Of a stretch of 36,108 nt of DNA, positions 9,082 through 20,357 are shown piece after piece. The position numbers were made by a program, and so were the translations under genes. Below the pieces are notes generated by a model, which was given only the letters and a program-made list of their open reading frames with translations, was not told where the DNA came from and did not search any database. Every line of letters starts with the position of its first letter. The stretch's first letter is position 1. Source of the DNA: Rhizopus sp. PT2906. Its lineage: Eukaryota; Mucoromycota; Mucoromycetes; Mucorales; Rhizopodaceae. The stretch lies in the NCBI GenBank assembly GCA_025529335.1, contig JAMYHX010000446.1:1-36108 (forward strand), read 5' to 3'.

Positions 9082-10475
9082 CTAAAGGACAAAGTAAGCT
9101 AAAGCAGCGACAGCGACAAGTCCAAGAGAAGTGTGACCAGCGGTAGAAGCAGCACTCGTTGCGTTTGCATTTTCCTTTTGGTTGGTTTGATTACCGTTCT
9201 TGTTGCCATTTGTATTCTTGGGATCATCTTTGCCCAAGTTGATTTTGGCAGTGTTACCATTACCATTAGCAGGGTTCTGACCCACCGTGGGAACCATTTG
9301 ACCCTCTTGCATGCTAGAAGCACAACTCCAGGTCGTGCCCTTGACGATATTACCTCCCTTGAGCACACGTTCAAGATCAGCACATGCAAGCTTAGAAGAA
9401 GTAGTCTGGATACGCATACCACCACGAATGTCCTGAAGGGAAGGTAATTTGTATTGTTCAAAGTTACCGGCCAAGTCACAGGTACCATGAATGGCTGCCA
9501 AACTAGGGAATCCATCGATAGCAAGGAGTTGGGTGTTATTGCCAATAGAAAGAGCGCCATTGATGAGAGAGAGGTTTTTGAAAGAAGTTTCAGTCAACTT
9601 GTTGTTGTTGGCAATGGTAAAGGTGCCACCGATAGTTTGAAGGGAGTCCATGTGGAGAGAAGAGAATTCATTTTCATGGAATGAAATGTCAGAATGGATA
9701 GTAGTCAAGGCAGGCAACTGAATTTGAGCCAAGTTTAAGATGGTGGCCGTTCTGATAGTGCCCAAGTTGGGAGCCTATATAGCTAGAAGGGTAAGTGGAT
9801 GAATCATATGCTTTTGTTTTCCTTATTTTTTTTACGTCAAAGATCATGTTATGGTTATTTCCGACAATTAAGAGTTCATCAGCTTGCTTGACTGAGGAAA
9901 AATCAAAAGATTTCATATAATTGTTATTTGTCAAGACAAAGTTTCCAATATTCTCTGGCTTGAATCCATCTACTTTAGGTGCTCGTGTATCCTCAATACG
10001 CACGTTGCTGACTTTAGTCAAACCAGCAGGGAAATTGATCGTTTCGAGAGCAGGCAGGACAGAGAAGGTAAGGCCCTTGGCTTCTGTCAATTGAGGGAAG
10101 TCTGCCTTTGAAAGGATGGTGTGATTTTCAATCTTGATCTGACCATCGACCGTCTTTAAATTGGGAGCACTAAAAGCGCCGAGCTCAAGGTTGCCAGACA
10201 TAAGCAAGTCACCCATCAGATGCTCAACACCTTCCATGTTGAGGGAAGCAGCAGGGCCCATGTTTTCGATGGTAATTGTGCCTTGGAAATCTTTGCAGTG
10301 CTTGATGCCGTCCAAGTCTATTTGGTTGAGGACCTTAAGACTCTTGTCACAACCAGGTTCGACTAGGGTTTGTGTTACGATGATGCTAACAATTATACAA
10401 CACTCACTCACCTGCAGCTAAAGCGGATGCACATAGAGTAGCAAGAATGATAACACTTTGGGTTAAGCGTGTCAT
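9082..10475 (-). CDS. ECM33: Ecm33/Sps2-like GPI-anchored cell-wall protein
   Basis: Receptor-L-domain (leucine-rich-like) wall protein of the Ecm33 family, needed for cell-wall integrity in other fungi. Three in-phase exons, 10475..10412, 10362..9836 and 9774..9082, give 427 aa. The first exon encodes a signal peptide (MTRLTQSVIILATLCASALAA) and ends with donor GTGAGT. The mature part starts VEPGCDKS and has many repeats of short beta-strand type, for example GTITIENMG, GDLLMSGNLELG and GTFTIANNNKLT. The C-terminus is Asn/Gly-rich, then has a small-residue omega-site region (SAASTAGHTS) and a hydrophobic tail, LGLVAVAALAYFVL, typical of GPI attachment. Several N-x-S/T sites are present. Confidence 0.88.
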
Positions 10476-10523
10476 GGTTTAAAAGTAAAAAAAAAAAACT
10501 TGTTTAGGAAAAATAGTATTATT

Positions 10524-10537
10524 GCTTATATTTATAT
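10524..10537 (-). promoter_or_regulatory. TATA-like element of ECM33
   Basis: On the minus strand this reads TATAAATATAAGC-like sequence about 50-60 bp upstream of the ECM33-like start. Position and sequence fit a TATA element; no other support. Confidence 0.35.
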
Positions 10538-10542
10538 GTGCA

Positions 10543-11675
10543 TTCTATCATGTTGGTATTGAAACTGGTTGCTCAAGAATGTGGGGTTAACAAGTCTGAA
10601 ACCACGCTCTTAAATTTTAACAACAGCACAAATAAAAAATCATTTTCGACAAAGGATTGCAAGATAGACTTTTGGGCATAGAACCTTGGATTTAACAAGA
10701 ATCTTAGTGAGAAAGTATGAATGAGAGACGGGTTTACATGCTGAATCAGCTGTTAACAATCAGTTATAAAATAAACTTATCTGAAACAAAGCTTTTGATG
10801 ATTGCAAAAGATTCATAATATCATAATAATAAATAGTGTGTTATCCAGAACATGATCATATCACAATTGTCGTTAAATAACGTAAAAAGCTTCATTAAGC
10901 AGCTAGAATGCGAAAACTATCACGCATGTAATCAAGGAAACAACAACAATAAGAGAAACTGGTCCAATTTTTTCGGCAATTTTGTCAGTTCCTCCGGCCC
11001 AAATAATGTCACAAGAGAACAGCAGCATTCGTCCTGATACAATCATATACAAAGTCGATCAGTTTAAATTTGGTGCTAGTTTTCTTAAACATCCCCTTTT
11101 GTTTACATGGTTCAATTAAGAAAGAAAAAACCATGTTTGGGCATCAAGGGTAAAAAAAAAGAAAGGAAATGCAACAAGTCATCATAAGAGCCTAAATAAA
11201 CTGACAGATCCATTCAAAAGGCTTTTAACTCTGTGAATATTTAGTCGGGGTCAGTTTGTCACGGCGCAGCTGATCTAATGGATGTAATATGGAGCAGATA
11301 ATTGGTCTCCATTGTGACCAGAAGAGTGGTAATCCGGAAGGTGTAGAAGAATACAGAGGAAGTTAATCTGTAAGGAATGACCATGTTGTGTATTTTAAGG
11401 CATAAACAAACGTCGACGCATAGTAAGGCAGCCAATAGCTGTGGTCCTTATTGAGCTGCTCTGTGAGGTACCTGGGACATGGTCTAGGTTTGTCACCCAG
11501 GAGCCAGCCTAGACTCCCAGCGTACTACAGCGAGTATGCTCTGATTTGGACACGGATACTCACATTATAGGGCCCAAGAAAATTGATCAGCAGTAGCTAG
11601 AGTCTCGGCATTGTTGACGAACTTTGCATATTTTGTTGCAGAAAGAGCCATTGGATGGGCTTGAATAAGCAAATA
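10543..11675. other. Long spacer without a supported gene
   Basis: About 1.1 kb upstream of ECM33. Only short frames are open (for example 10852-11037 plus), with no recognisable motif. The segment 11220-11600 is clearly richer in G+C than its flanks and contains the interleaved inverted repeats listed separately. No tRNA or rRNA signature was seen. Confidence 0.5.
11471..11513. repeat. Interleaved inverted repeats with pseudoknot topology
   Basis: Two short inverted repeats overlap in the order A-B-A'-B'. Arm A is CCTGGG (11471-11476) pairing with CCCAGG (11496-11501). Arm B is GTCTAGG (11482-11488) pairing with CCTAGAC (11508-11514). This order allows an H-type pseudoknot if transcribed. 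It may be chance in this G+C-richer patch. Confidence 0.3.
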
Positions 11676-12043
11676 TCAGGATCTTGAATGATTGATGATA
11701 TCATCTTCCAAAGTAAAAGATACCACTGACCTCTCTTTCGATGTAGATGTAGAGAAACAGACAATCAAACAGCGTACCTTTTGGTAAATGTAAAGAAATA
11801 AAATACACTGACTTGCTCGGGTATAATGGGGCATCTTGCCTCGGGCACCGTAGATCCTCCTAACACAAATATCCTGAGCTTTATCAAGAGTGTGAAGCGG
11901 AGAGTTTGTAGAACTTGATGCAGAGGAGCTTGGGAAAACGTGAGGGCCTGATATCAATGGATGGCAACATGTTCATTATTACCAGGAGCCTTATCAGTAT
12001 TGCGCCGGATGAGCTCTTCTGTATGAAGGTACCCAGACTTCAT
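11676..12043 (-). CDS. Doubtful small spliced ORF, unknown
   Basis: A candidate start at 12043-12041 gives MKSGYLHTEELIRRNTDKAPG. A very short in-phase intron could join it to PHVFPSSSASSSTNSPLHTL and then AQDICVRRIYGARGKMPHYT. A donor-like GTCAGT follows the latter. The intron (about 35 nt) is shorter than others in this window, which argues against the model. The downstream open frame stops at 11676. No family is recognised; it may be a decayed gene. Confidence 0.2.
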
Positions 12044-12271
12044 TTCTAGAAGACTTTTGAACGACATCACTTATTAAAACTGCGATTTGCTTTGGCAAGA
12101 AAGACGGCTGTTCACATGGTTTCAGACGGAAAGATCCCACAACTAAAAAAGTGGAAAGACTTTTTTCTATATAACAGAACCATCATCTGTCATTCTTCTT
12201 TCTCTTTCTCTCCTTTTTCTTTCTTCTTCAGAAGCATAGGCATAGCTCTCACCTATTTATTTATTTCTTGC

Positions 12272-12856
12272 ATGTCACAAAAAAAGAGAGGCGCCAAAAG
12301 CCGACGTACCCAAAAAGTCTATCAATGTACCGGTTATGGAAATTGTATTATGACCTTTACTAGAAGTGAGCAGTTAGTCAGACATTTAAAAAGGCATAGA
12401 GATGAGGTATGAAACAAGTTATTTTTCTTTTTTTTTCTTTTTTCTTATCTCTTTCTTTCTTTCTAAAAAAAAAAGATGCCCTCTGTTACCACTGCTACTA
12501 CAAACACCACTGCTGCTACTGCCACAGTCAACACTTTTGGTGATACTAGTGTCATCCCTACTGCTGTCTTACCTGATAATAACATTGTCTATCTCGACTT
12601 GACGTGTAATCGACAAAGTCATGATCAAGATGATGAAGATGATGATATTGTATCACCTTCTACTCATGATTATGCAGAAACTATGCTATATTCCTTTGTA
12701 GATAACTCACCTCATGTGGCTGATTTATTATGGTCAAAGCAAAAACTGGGCCAAAGCGAATTCTTAAAACTAGCTCCAGAGACGAACGAAGAGCTAGTAT
12801 TAGAGATACCTCATCCCACGCCAAGTATTTCAACTCATGATATATGCTTATTTTGA
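12272..12856 (+). CDS. Small single C2H2 zinc-finger protein
   Basis: Probable DNA-binding regulator. Exon 1 is 12272..12406 and exon 2 is 12476..12856, joined in phase across a 69 nt intron (GAG|GTATGA, pyrimidine-rich, AAAAAG|ATG), giving 171 aa. The N-terminus is basic (MSQKKRGAKSRRTQK). One finger follows: C19-x5-C25-x12-H38-x3-H42, with MTFTRSEQLVRHLKRH, the helix style of Msn2/Com2-type fungal fingers. Those proteins normally have a second finger after a TGEKP linker; here the chain goes into a Thr/Ala-rich stretch and an acidic run (DQDDEDDD). The C-terminal 80 residues have no known motif. The start at 12272 was chosen over an in-frame upstream ATG because that leader is not protein-like. 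Confidence 0.65.
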
Positions 12857-13099
12857 TAAACATTTACTTTATTCATTTGATGAAAAATCTTTCATAAAAG
12901 AATAGTCATTCAACGGATTCTGGACTGATTCATCCTTTTTTGTTAAATGAGCTGTCAAATCTCTGTTCATACCAAAGTTATTGACTCTATCCTTTTATCA
13001 GCTTAGTCCTGCAGTTGGTTCGTTTTAATATATGTCCAGAGTCTTTTAACAATCTCTGGCCTTGACAACTAATAAAGTAAATTAGATATAAATGTATAC

Positions 13100-13165
13100 A
13101 CAGTGTTTCGCATTTGAGTAAACGAATTTTATGCTAAATATAATTAATTGGTTGCGAAACACTGT
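13100..13165. mobile_element. 66 bp inverted-repeat element (possible MITE end pair)
   Basis: Perfect 13 bp terminal inverted repeats, ACAGTGTTTCGCA (13100-13112) and TGCGAAACACTGT (13153-13165), enclose about 40 bp of AT-rich sequence. A near-identical copy of the left arm, ACAGCGTTTCGCA, begins the decayed element at 25004. No clear target-site duplication is visible, so insertion by transposition is inferred from the repeat alone. Confidence 0.5.
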
Positions 13166-13270
13166 AATTCCTATCAAACTCAATTCATACTTCTCTACCT
13201 CCACCCATAATGATAGTTAGGGATGCACTCAATATCAGAGGCTTACTTAACCCCGTCGTCCTTTTCAGCT

Positions 13271-13453
13271 TTAATGCCATTGTGTTGTTTTTCTCTTTCG
13301 TTTCTTTTTATTTATGACGGGTTCAGCATGATGAATGGGTTCCTGGTGTAACAGTGACAGATAAGATTCTTCCAAGCAATTAAGAAAGACATCATTACTG
13401 CTCTCTCGTTGATCTTCCAGAAGCATACATCTATAGTCATCATTAAGAATCAT
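13271..13453 (-). CDS. Small hypothetical ORF, 60 aa
   Basis: An ATG-initiated frame begins MILNDDYRCMLLEDQRESS and ends with a basic run, NKKKRKRKTTQWH. The acidic-to-basic composition is not random-looking, but there is no motif or splice partner. It may be an exon, a short gene or chance. Confidence 0.2.
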   Translation of the reverse strand: MILNDDYRCMLLEDQRESSNDVFLNCLEESYLSLLHQEPIHHAEPVINKKKRKRKTTQWH

Positions 13454-14551
13454 TCATAGTCATAGATAATATTACTTGTCAAGATGGTATTGCTGCTATT
13501 GATGTTCATATATAAAAAGAAGAAAGAAATCTTAGGGCTAGCTAGGGAATAACTTGTCTTACTTTGGTCCAAAGAAGAACAGAAAAAGAAGTCAAGATCA
13601 AACTATTTATATCAAGTCTCTAACAATTTTTTCAGTTACGTGTGTTATTTAAAAGTGTTGACCACATTTATCTTCTCTCAAAAAGACAGAATTCATTGTC
13701 TTTAAATATAAAGAAAGGATAGATAATCAACTAGAGTGTAATTGTTATTGGTTTTAAATTATGTGCGAGTAGTTTCTGAAAATGGTGTATATATCAGTAT
13801 ACCCTCGCTCTCCTAACACAATGCTTTCGTGGAGCATCCGTTGGCCAACTATATGTAGAATCCTATATGAACACGATTACCTCTATCACGCTAAGCTTCC
13901 GCCTACTCCGCTCACTCATCTCGGGCAAAGACTCTTAGGATAGCTCCCTTCTTCTCCTTCTCACTAATGTATCTTATACTTGACCCCATTCACTCCTTCC
14001 AAAGCATTTTTACCCTTGATCCCAAAAGGGTTTTTTAGTCATCACTATCCTTCCTTTATGATCTGCCTCGGGGGGAAATGTAATGTTACAATCGTACGCC
14101 CGATTGAGGTTTAATTATATACAAATAAAAATCTGTTCAATCGTATATCAGCATGAATGCCATACACCTTGATGCATGACACTTTTGATCATACTTTAAA
14201 TTGGATCTTAGCTTTCTCTCTCTTTCTCTTTGTTTCTTTCTTTTGTACTAAGCTGTTCTCTAGACTTTATATATAGTCTACTATCATTGGAACAAAATTG
14301 AATATCTACTTTTTCAAAATTCATCATCGTGTTAGCTTTGTCAAAAGAACTCTTTCACTGCTTAACATATAAGTAAAGCAGATTCATTTACTTTCCTTTA
14401 TCCCCGTTCATACTATGTTCAACACGACGAAATGTTTCGTTCTGACGGAACTTAAAAAATACACGTCTCTCTTCAGGATGTGGATCTCTAATTTTTTTCT
14501 TTTTTTTTCTTCCTTTTTATTGTCAAAGGGGAGAAAGGGGGAGAACTGAAT
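13454..14551. other. Spacer upstream of DDB1
   Basis: About 1.1 kb without a supported gene. It holds a possible LTR junction (14070-14150) and pyrimidine-rich tracts at about 14210-14250 and 14490-14520, the latter 30-60 bp upstream of the DDB1 start and likely part of its promoter. Confidence 0.5.
14070..14150 (+). mobile_element. Possible polypurine tract and LTR end of a retrotransposon
   Basis: GGGGGGAAA (14070-14078) is directly followed by TGTAATGTTACA, the arrangement of a polypurine tract abutting a 3' LTR that starts with TG. A candidate CA end occurs at 14149-14150, giving only about 72 bp, which is short for an LTR. No gag or pol coding sequence was recognised upstream. Weak evidence. 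Confidence 0.25.
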
Positions 14552-17500
14552 ATGACCTATCATAAATATGTTGTTACAGCACAAAAACCAACAGCCACAC
14601 AATTTGCAGTGAAAGGATCATTTACTTCTTCATTTGAAACCAATCTCATCTTAGGGTAAATCATCATTACACGTCCCACTCTCTTTTTTTTTGTGTGTGT
14701 GTTGTGTTAGAGATAAAAGAGGTGCTGATTTATAGAGAATAGAAAAGGAAATCGTATTGAAATCTATACATTAAATCCAAACGGATTAAAGCCTACAATA
14801 GAATTTAGCATTTATGGAACCATTATTGCATTAGAACTATTTAAACCAAAAGTATGCTGTAAAAGAGAATAAGGAAAACAATGATTAACATCATGTAGAA
14901 TCAAACACAATCGTGGCTTCTACTCATCACTGCACGACATAAATACTGTATATTATCTTACAACGCTTCACAACAGCAAATAGTAACCGAAGGTACGGGC
15001 GATATTCGATTCCCTGGTCAACTACATAACGAAACAAGCAATGTCATTACTGCCCTGGATCCTACTTGTCAATACATTGCAACCACCCTTTATGAGTCTA
15101 CAGTGACCTTGATTATACCAGAAATAGCTGTACAACTACCACATAAACAACAACAACAACAACAACAAAGAAAGATATCACTAAGACTCAAAGAAGGTAA
15201 AAGACGACAGGTTGAGATTATACAGCCTCATACACAAGATTACATCAACATTAGGTATATATTATGATAGTATATATACTTACGACTTACCTATATATAC
15301 ACATACTTTAAAGTCTTTTTGATAAACAGATCGTGTCCTTGGCCTTCTTACAGGACTCAACAGAACCAGCACTGCTTATACTTTATGATGATGCGCGAGA
15401 GCAACGATTTCTTCAATTATTCGAGATCAAGGATCGGCAACTTATTCCAGGAAATATTGTCCTTGATCATTTTGAATCAGACGCTAATCTGCTCATTGCT
15501 CTACCTGCTGGTGTGGGCGGAGCCATTCTGGTGGCAAATCAGTTCATACGGTACCTTAAACTAGATCAACCACCCATTGCAATTGGTATCAGACCATCCA
15601 CTATCAATAGGTAAGCATAATATTAGGGGAATAAACTATGCGTATGTCTTATTTTGTAATGAAGCTACACAGTGATGGACGAGACAGGAACCCGTGTCTT
15701 GTTGGGTGATGCAGAGGGGCTGCTCTACTTGCTCACGCTCAATTCAGTGGCAAACCGCGTTGAATCCCTTTCGTTTATCAGCCTTGGAAAGATATCAATT
15801 CCATCCTGTCTTCAATACCTGGATAATGATGTCGTCTTTGTAGGATCTACCGTAGGTGATTCACAGCTGATACATATCCAGCGAACAGCATCTCCAGAGG
15901 GTGGAGATATCCTGCAAGTGATTGAAGAATTTGCTAATCTAGGACCGATTGCTGATTTTTGTGTGGCTGATCTTGACAAACAGGGACAAGCCCAGATCAT
16001 TACGTGTTCAGGGGCGGGTAAGGATAGTTCTTTGAGAGTGATTCGAAACGGTGTCGGGCTGAATGAGCTCGCGATGATACCTGTCAGTGGTGTGCAGGGC
16101 ATATGGGCACTTCAATCGTCATTTGAAAAAAGTCATAATCTTTTGCTGCTCTCGTTTTTCAATCAAGGACGACTACTGCAGCTGCAATCCAACAACACGA
16201 TCATTCAACTAGACTCGTACTCAGCCATCGATCTTGATTCAAAAACGATTGCTGCCGGTAATATCAAGGAAGCCAAGATGATCCAGGTGACACCTCGCAG
16301 CGTACGATTAATGGATGCGCATCCTTCGGGATCACTGCGAGATGAATGGATACCTGATGGTACTATTACGGTAGCCAGCATCAATCTGACGCAATGTGTT
16401 GTTTCTTTGGGATATGGAATTTTGATTGCGTTGCAAGTCGTGAATGACACATTACAAGTTATCGGGTAAGCCCATTTTCGATGCAACTGCTGAGAACAAT
16501 TATTCATATCCTCTTGTCCTTCTTTTTTTTTAAAAAAAAAAAAAGCGAAACCCAGTTTCCTTATGAAATCTCATGCATCGATATTCACCCAATTCAATCT
16601 GCCACTGAATCTGCGTTTGTGGCTATAGGCACTTGGAACAATGTGAGTGTATGCTTGTTGAAACTACCCAATCTTGAAGTGGTGGCACAAGAGAGTATTG
16701 GCGGTACGGTCATGCCAAGATCCATTCTGATCTCTCAATTTGAAAATACAAATTACCTACTTGTGGCCCTTGGTGACGGTCAATTTTATAATTTCAAGTT
16801 GGACGGTAGAGAGGGCACTCTGTCGGACAAAAAGCGAACCTTTCTTGGTAAATGGCCGATCCACTTGACGACGTTTACCCTCAACGGCATCACCCACGTC
16901 TTTGCTGCATCGGATAAGCCAAGCGTGATTCACAGTCGGAACCAGAAACTGGTCTACTCAAACGTAAATCTAAAAGAAGTACGGTGCGGTACATCCTTCA
17001 GCTGTCATTCGTTCCCAGATGCGATCGCGTTGATCACAAAGGAAGGCTTGGTGATCGGCCGGATGGAGGAAATTCAGAAACTGCACGTTACCAAAATATC
17101 CACGATTGACACGCCTAGACGTATTGCATATCAAGAAAGTTCTAAATCCTTTGGCATAATTACCGAAAGAATCTCAAGCGCTGAATATGACGCATCTACC
17201 GTGACTGGAGGGTTCGAGGTCTTGGATGATCAATCATTGACAGGTATAGGTGTATATGGGAAACATGGTAGAGAGAAATTAACCGAGAAGGATAGTGCTC
17301 GATCGTGTCTACTTTAAGCAGTTTGAAAGACCATTGTCGCTTACAACGGTCGTTTTTGAAAACGATCCAAATGAATATTACGTGGTAGCAACTGGAAAAG
17401 ACGTGGACGTGTTTGAGCATCAAAGTGTGGGTCGAATCCTTGTGCTTCAGTACACATCAGATCGCTCACCATTACGCCTTGTAAGTCAATTGAAAACCGA

Positions 17501-18439
17501 AGGTATGGTGGACTGTGTGCGTGCGTTTGAGGGTAAACTGCTAGCAAGTGTCAAAGGCAGACTTCACGTCTATCGGTGGGAACGCACATTGACCGGAGGT
17601 CAGTTGGTATCGATCAGTTCAAAGCGGTTGCCTTCTGTTACGGAATGCATCACGACCCATGGCGATTATATCATGACTGGTGATTTGGTATACTCAGTCG
17701 TGATGTTTCAATTTGACCGATCTACACAGCAATTGGTAGAAGTAGCTGCTCATGAGAAGGTGAAGGAGGTATTGGCGATTGAATCGATTGATGAAAATTT
17801 GATGATTGGTGCAGAGAAGGATGGACATTTATTTGTCCTAGAGCACTGTCAGGATGAGGCTTCGGCAGATGAACCATTGTTAGACATGATCAGTGGATGG
17901 CATTTGGGCGACATGGTGAGTCGATTCAGATTTGGTAAGCCGTAAAAGAAAAAAGTTAGAACGGGAAAGCCCTTTACTAATCACGGACTTTTCATTAGGC
18001 TCACTTGGAATGAACAATGTGGACCCTGACAGTAGGCCAGTCGCGCCGTCACTTATTTTTGGTACATCCAGTGGAGCAATAGGAATCGTAGCGGACCTAT
18101 CTGCAGAACGGTTCAAGCTATTGAACCAGATGCAATACAATATGACTAAAGCAGTGAAAAGTATAGGAGGTCTGAGCCATGCAGAGTAAGTAACAATAAC
18201 AACAAAAAAGAACTATAAAGCTCATCTGTATATGATCCAGATGGAGGAATGTGAATATTATGGGTCGAAAAGAAGAAGCGACTAACTTTATCGATGGTGA
18301 TTTGATTGAAAGCTTTTTGGACTTATCGTCATATCAAATGCAAAGTGTAGTAGATGGCATACATGGCGGGCGTAAATTGGATGTGACAGTAGAAGATCTT
18401 TGTAAAGTGGTTGAAGAATTGATGAGCATTCATTCATAA
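14552..18439 (+). CDS. DDB1: DNA damage-binding protein 1, CUL4 ligase adaptor
   Basis: WD40/beta-propeller adaptor that links CUL4 to substrate receptors in a ubiquitin ligase for DNA repair and replication control. Nine exons: 14552..14655, 14743..14851, 14899..15254, 15314..15610, 15665..16465, 16546..17243, 17296..17934, 17999..18185 and 18241..18439. All joins are GT-AG and in phase, giving 1129 aa (human DDB1 is 1140). Seen: N-terminus MTYHKYVVTAQKPTAT, LFKPK, LYESTVTLI, GTRVLLGDAEG, VFVGSTVGDSQL, NLGPIADFCVADL, SLRVIRNGVG, LLASVKGRLHVY, GDYIMTGDL, and C-terminal NFIDGDLIESFLDLS with VEDLCKVVEELMSIH. These follow DDB1 throughout. CPSF160 and Rse1 are related but lack this C-terminus. 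Oddity: seven CAA codons (15148-15168) encode a poly-Gln run in the first propeller. Confidence 0.97.
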
Positions 18440-18627
18440 TTATTATCTTTTTGTAAATAAAACCTTTTGATTATAGACCTACGCTAACGTTTATGAAGGC
18501 ATAAAATAAGTGTGTTACTGTCGGGCTCGATGACAGATCGAACGATTTTTTTCTTGGTATTTAAAAAGTGTCTTTTTTTTTTTCTTCTTCTTCTTCTTTT
18601 TCTCTCTTCACACTTGTTACATTATTC
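18440..18627 (+). promoter_or_regulatory. Compact DDB1-CYP51 intergenic region
   Basis: Only 188 bp separate the DDB1 stop from the CYP51 start. It contains an AATAAA-like signal soon after DDB1 (18457-18462) and a long pyrimidine tract (about 18570-18606) ending about 20 bp before the CYP51 ATG, likely the CYP51 core promoter. No obvious TATA box. Confidence 0.45.
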
Positions 18628-20260
18628 ATGGCTGTCATTTCAACTTTACTTTCCGAGACATCAATCACAAGCATTCTCTCCAAAGTCTTACTCGCCTTTC
18701 TTGCTTACTGGGTCATTGATCTTCTGTCTCAATATGTAGGTAACACAAATTGACAATGATTGCATGATGTGCTGATAAAGGACAGATCGCTCCCAAAAAT
18801 CCCAAGGCTCCTCCAACCGTTCCTTCGTGGATTCCATTTCTCGGAAACGCTGTTGATTTTGGCAAGTAATGTATTCAATCATGCTCATTTTACAAAGATG
18901 AAACATTAAACTCTAATTTAGAGATCCTATTCAATTCCTTCAATCATGTCAAAAGAAGTATGGTGATGTGTTTACCTTTCGTCTCTTAAACAAGCGCGTC
19001 ACTGCATGCCTTAGCCCTGATGGTAACCAATTCGTATTTAATGCAAAACAAAACATGGCATCTGCTGCTGCTGCATATAACCATATGACCAAATACGTGT
19101 TTGGTAATGACGTTGTCTTTGATACGGCACATAGTATTTTTATGGAGCAAAAGAGGATCATCAAGAGCGGGTTAAATATCGAGTCGTTTCGAAAAGACGT
19201 GCCTTTGATTCTGGAAGAATGCAACAAGTTCTTTGAATCATTCGAAAAAAAGGGCCAAGTTGATGCTTACAAGATGTTTGGTACCTTAATCATCTACACT
19301 GCCTCTCGTACACTTCTTGGTCCAGAGATTCGTAACGCATTAGACGGTGGTGTTGCACAGCTCTATTATGATCTCGATCAGGGATTCCGTCCTATCAATT
19401 TCATGTTTCCGAATCTACCACTTCCATCCTATCGTCGCCGTGACGAGGCTCGTGAAAAGCTAGCCAAGCTCTATTCCTCGATTATTCACAACAGACGAAA
19501 AAACAATATTCGTGAGAACGATCTTCTTCAAGCTATTATGGATGCTCACTACAAGGACGGTTCTACTATTCCGGATCATCAGATCTGTGGCATTTTGACT
19601 GCTGCTCTCTTTGGCGGTCAACACACATCCTCTACAACATCTGCCTGGGCCATTCTAGAACTTGCCATTCGACCTGATATCGTAAAGGCGCTCCGAACGG
19701 AAATGATTGAAAAACTTGGCTCACTCGAAACCGATTTTACCTATGATAACCTTGAGCAACTGACGCTACTGGAAAATGTCGTCAGGGAAACTCTTCGCTT
19801 ACATCCACCCATTTTCAACATGATGCGCCGTGTCGTTGCAGACAAGATGGTCTTTGAAAAGTATGGCCTGGAGATTCCCAAGGGCGATTACCTCTTGGCT
19901 GCACCAGGCGTCACTCAGATCGACGAGACCTATTTCCACAACCCTATGAAATGGGACCCTTACCGCTGGTCCGAAAAGTCTGACCCTGTACATCAACTTG
20001 AGGTGGGTGATGATGCCAATATCGACTATGGCTTTGGTGCTGTCGGAATTTCGTCACGTAGCCCTTTTCTCCCCTTTGGTGCTGGGCGCCACCGTTGCAT
20101 TGGCGAAAAGTTTGGTTACCTTCAGCTCAAGACCGTCATTGGTACCTTTGTAAAACGATTTGACTTTGAAATTGTATCAGACCATGTTTCAAAGCCTGAT
20201 TATACGTCGATGGTTGTTGTGCCAGAAGATAGCAGAATCCGTTTTACACGTAGATACTAA
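18628..20260 (+). CDS. CYP51: Sterol 14-alpha-demethylase CYP51, F5-type paralogue
   Basis: ER-bound P450 that removes the 14-alpha methyl group of lanosterol or eburicol in ergosterol synthesis; target of azole antifungals. Exons 18628..18735, 18786..18865 and 18922..20260 join in phase to 508 aa. Seen: an N-terminal membrane anchor (ISTLLSETSITSILSKVLLA), a proline-rich hinge (APKNPKAPPTVPSW), the I-helix CYP51 signature ALFGGQHTSSTTSAW, the ExxR helix (NVVRETLRLHPP) and the heme loop FLPFGAGRHRCIGE with the ligand at C455. In the B-C region the sequence is VFGNDVVFDT: residue 129 is Phe where most fungal CYP51s have Tyr, and residue 291 is Ala. These two substitutions are the known marks of Mucorales CYP51A (F5), tied to intrinsic resistance to short-tailed azoles. 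A second, F1-type gene would be expected elsewhere. Confidence 0.96.
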
Positions 20261-20357
20261 TTTTACTATTCAACAATAATATCTCTCTTTATTTTTGCAT
20301 TTATGTTTCTTTATTCACACATATGATACTTTTTTTTTGTACATTAATAAAAGAACG

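Noticed and set aside
9099..9560. Long minus-strand ORF inside the ECM33-like gene in another frame
   Set aside because: It overlaps the last exon, whose GPI-protein frame is clearly the real one; this frame has no coherent motif.
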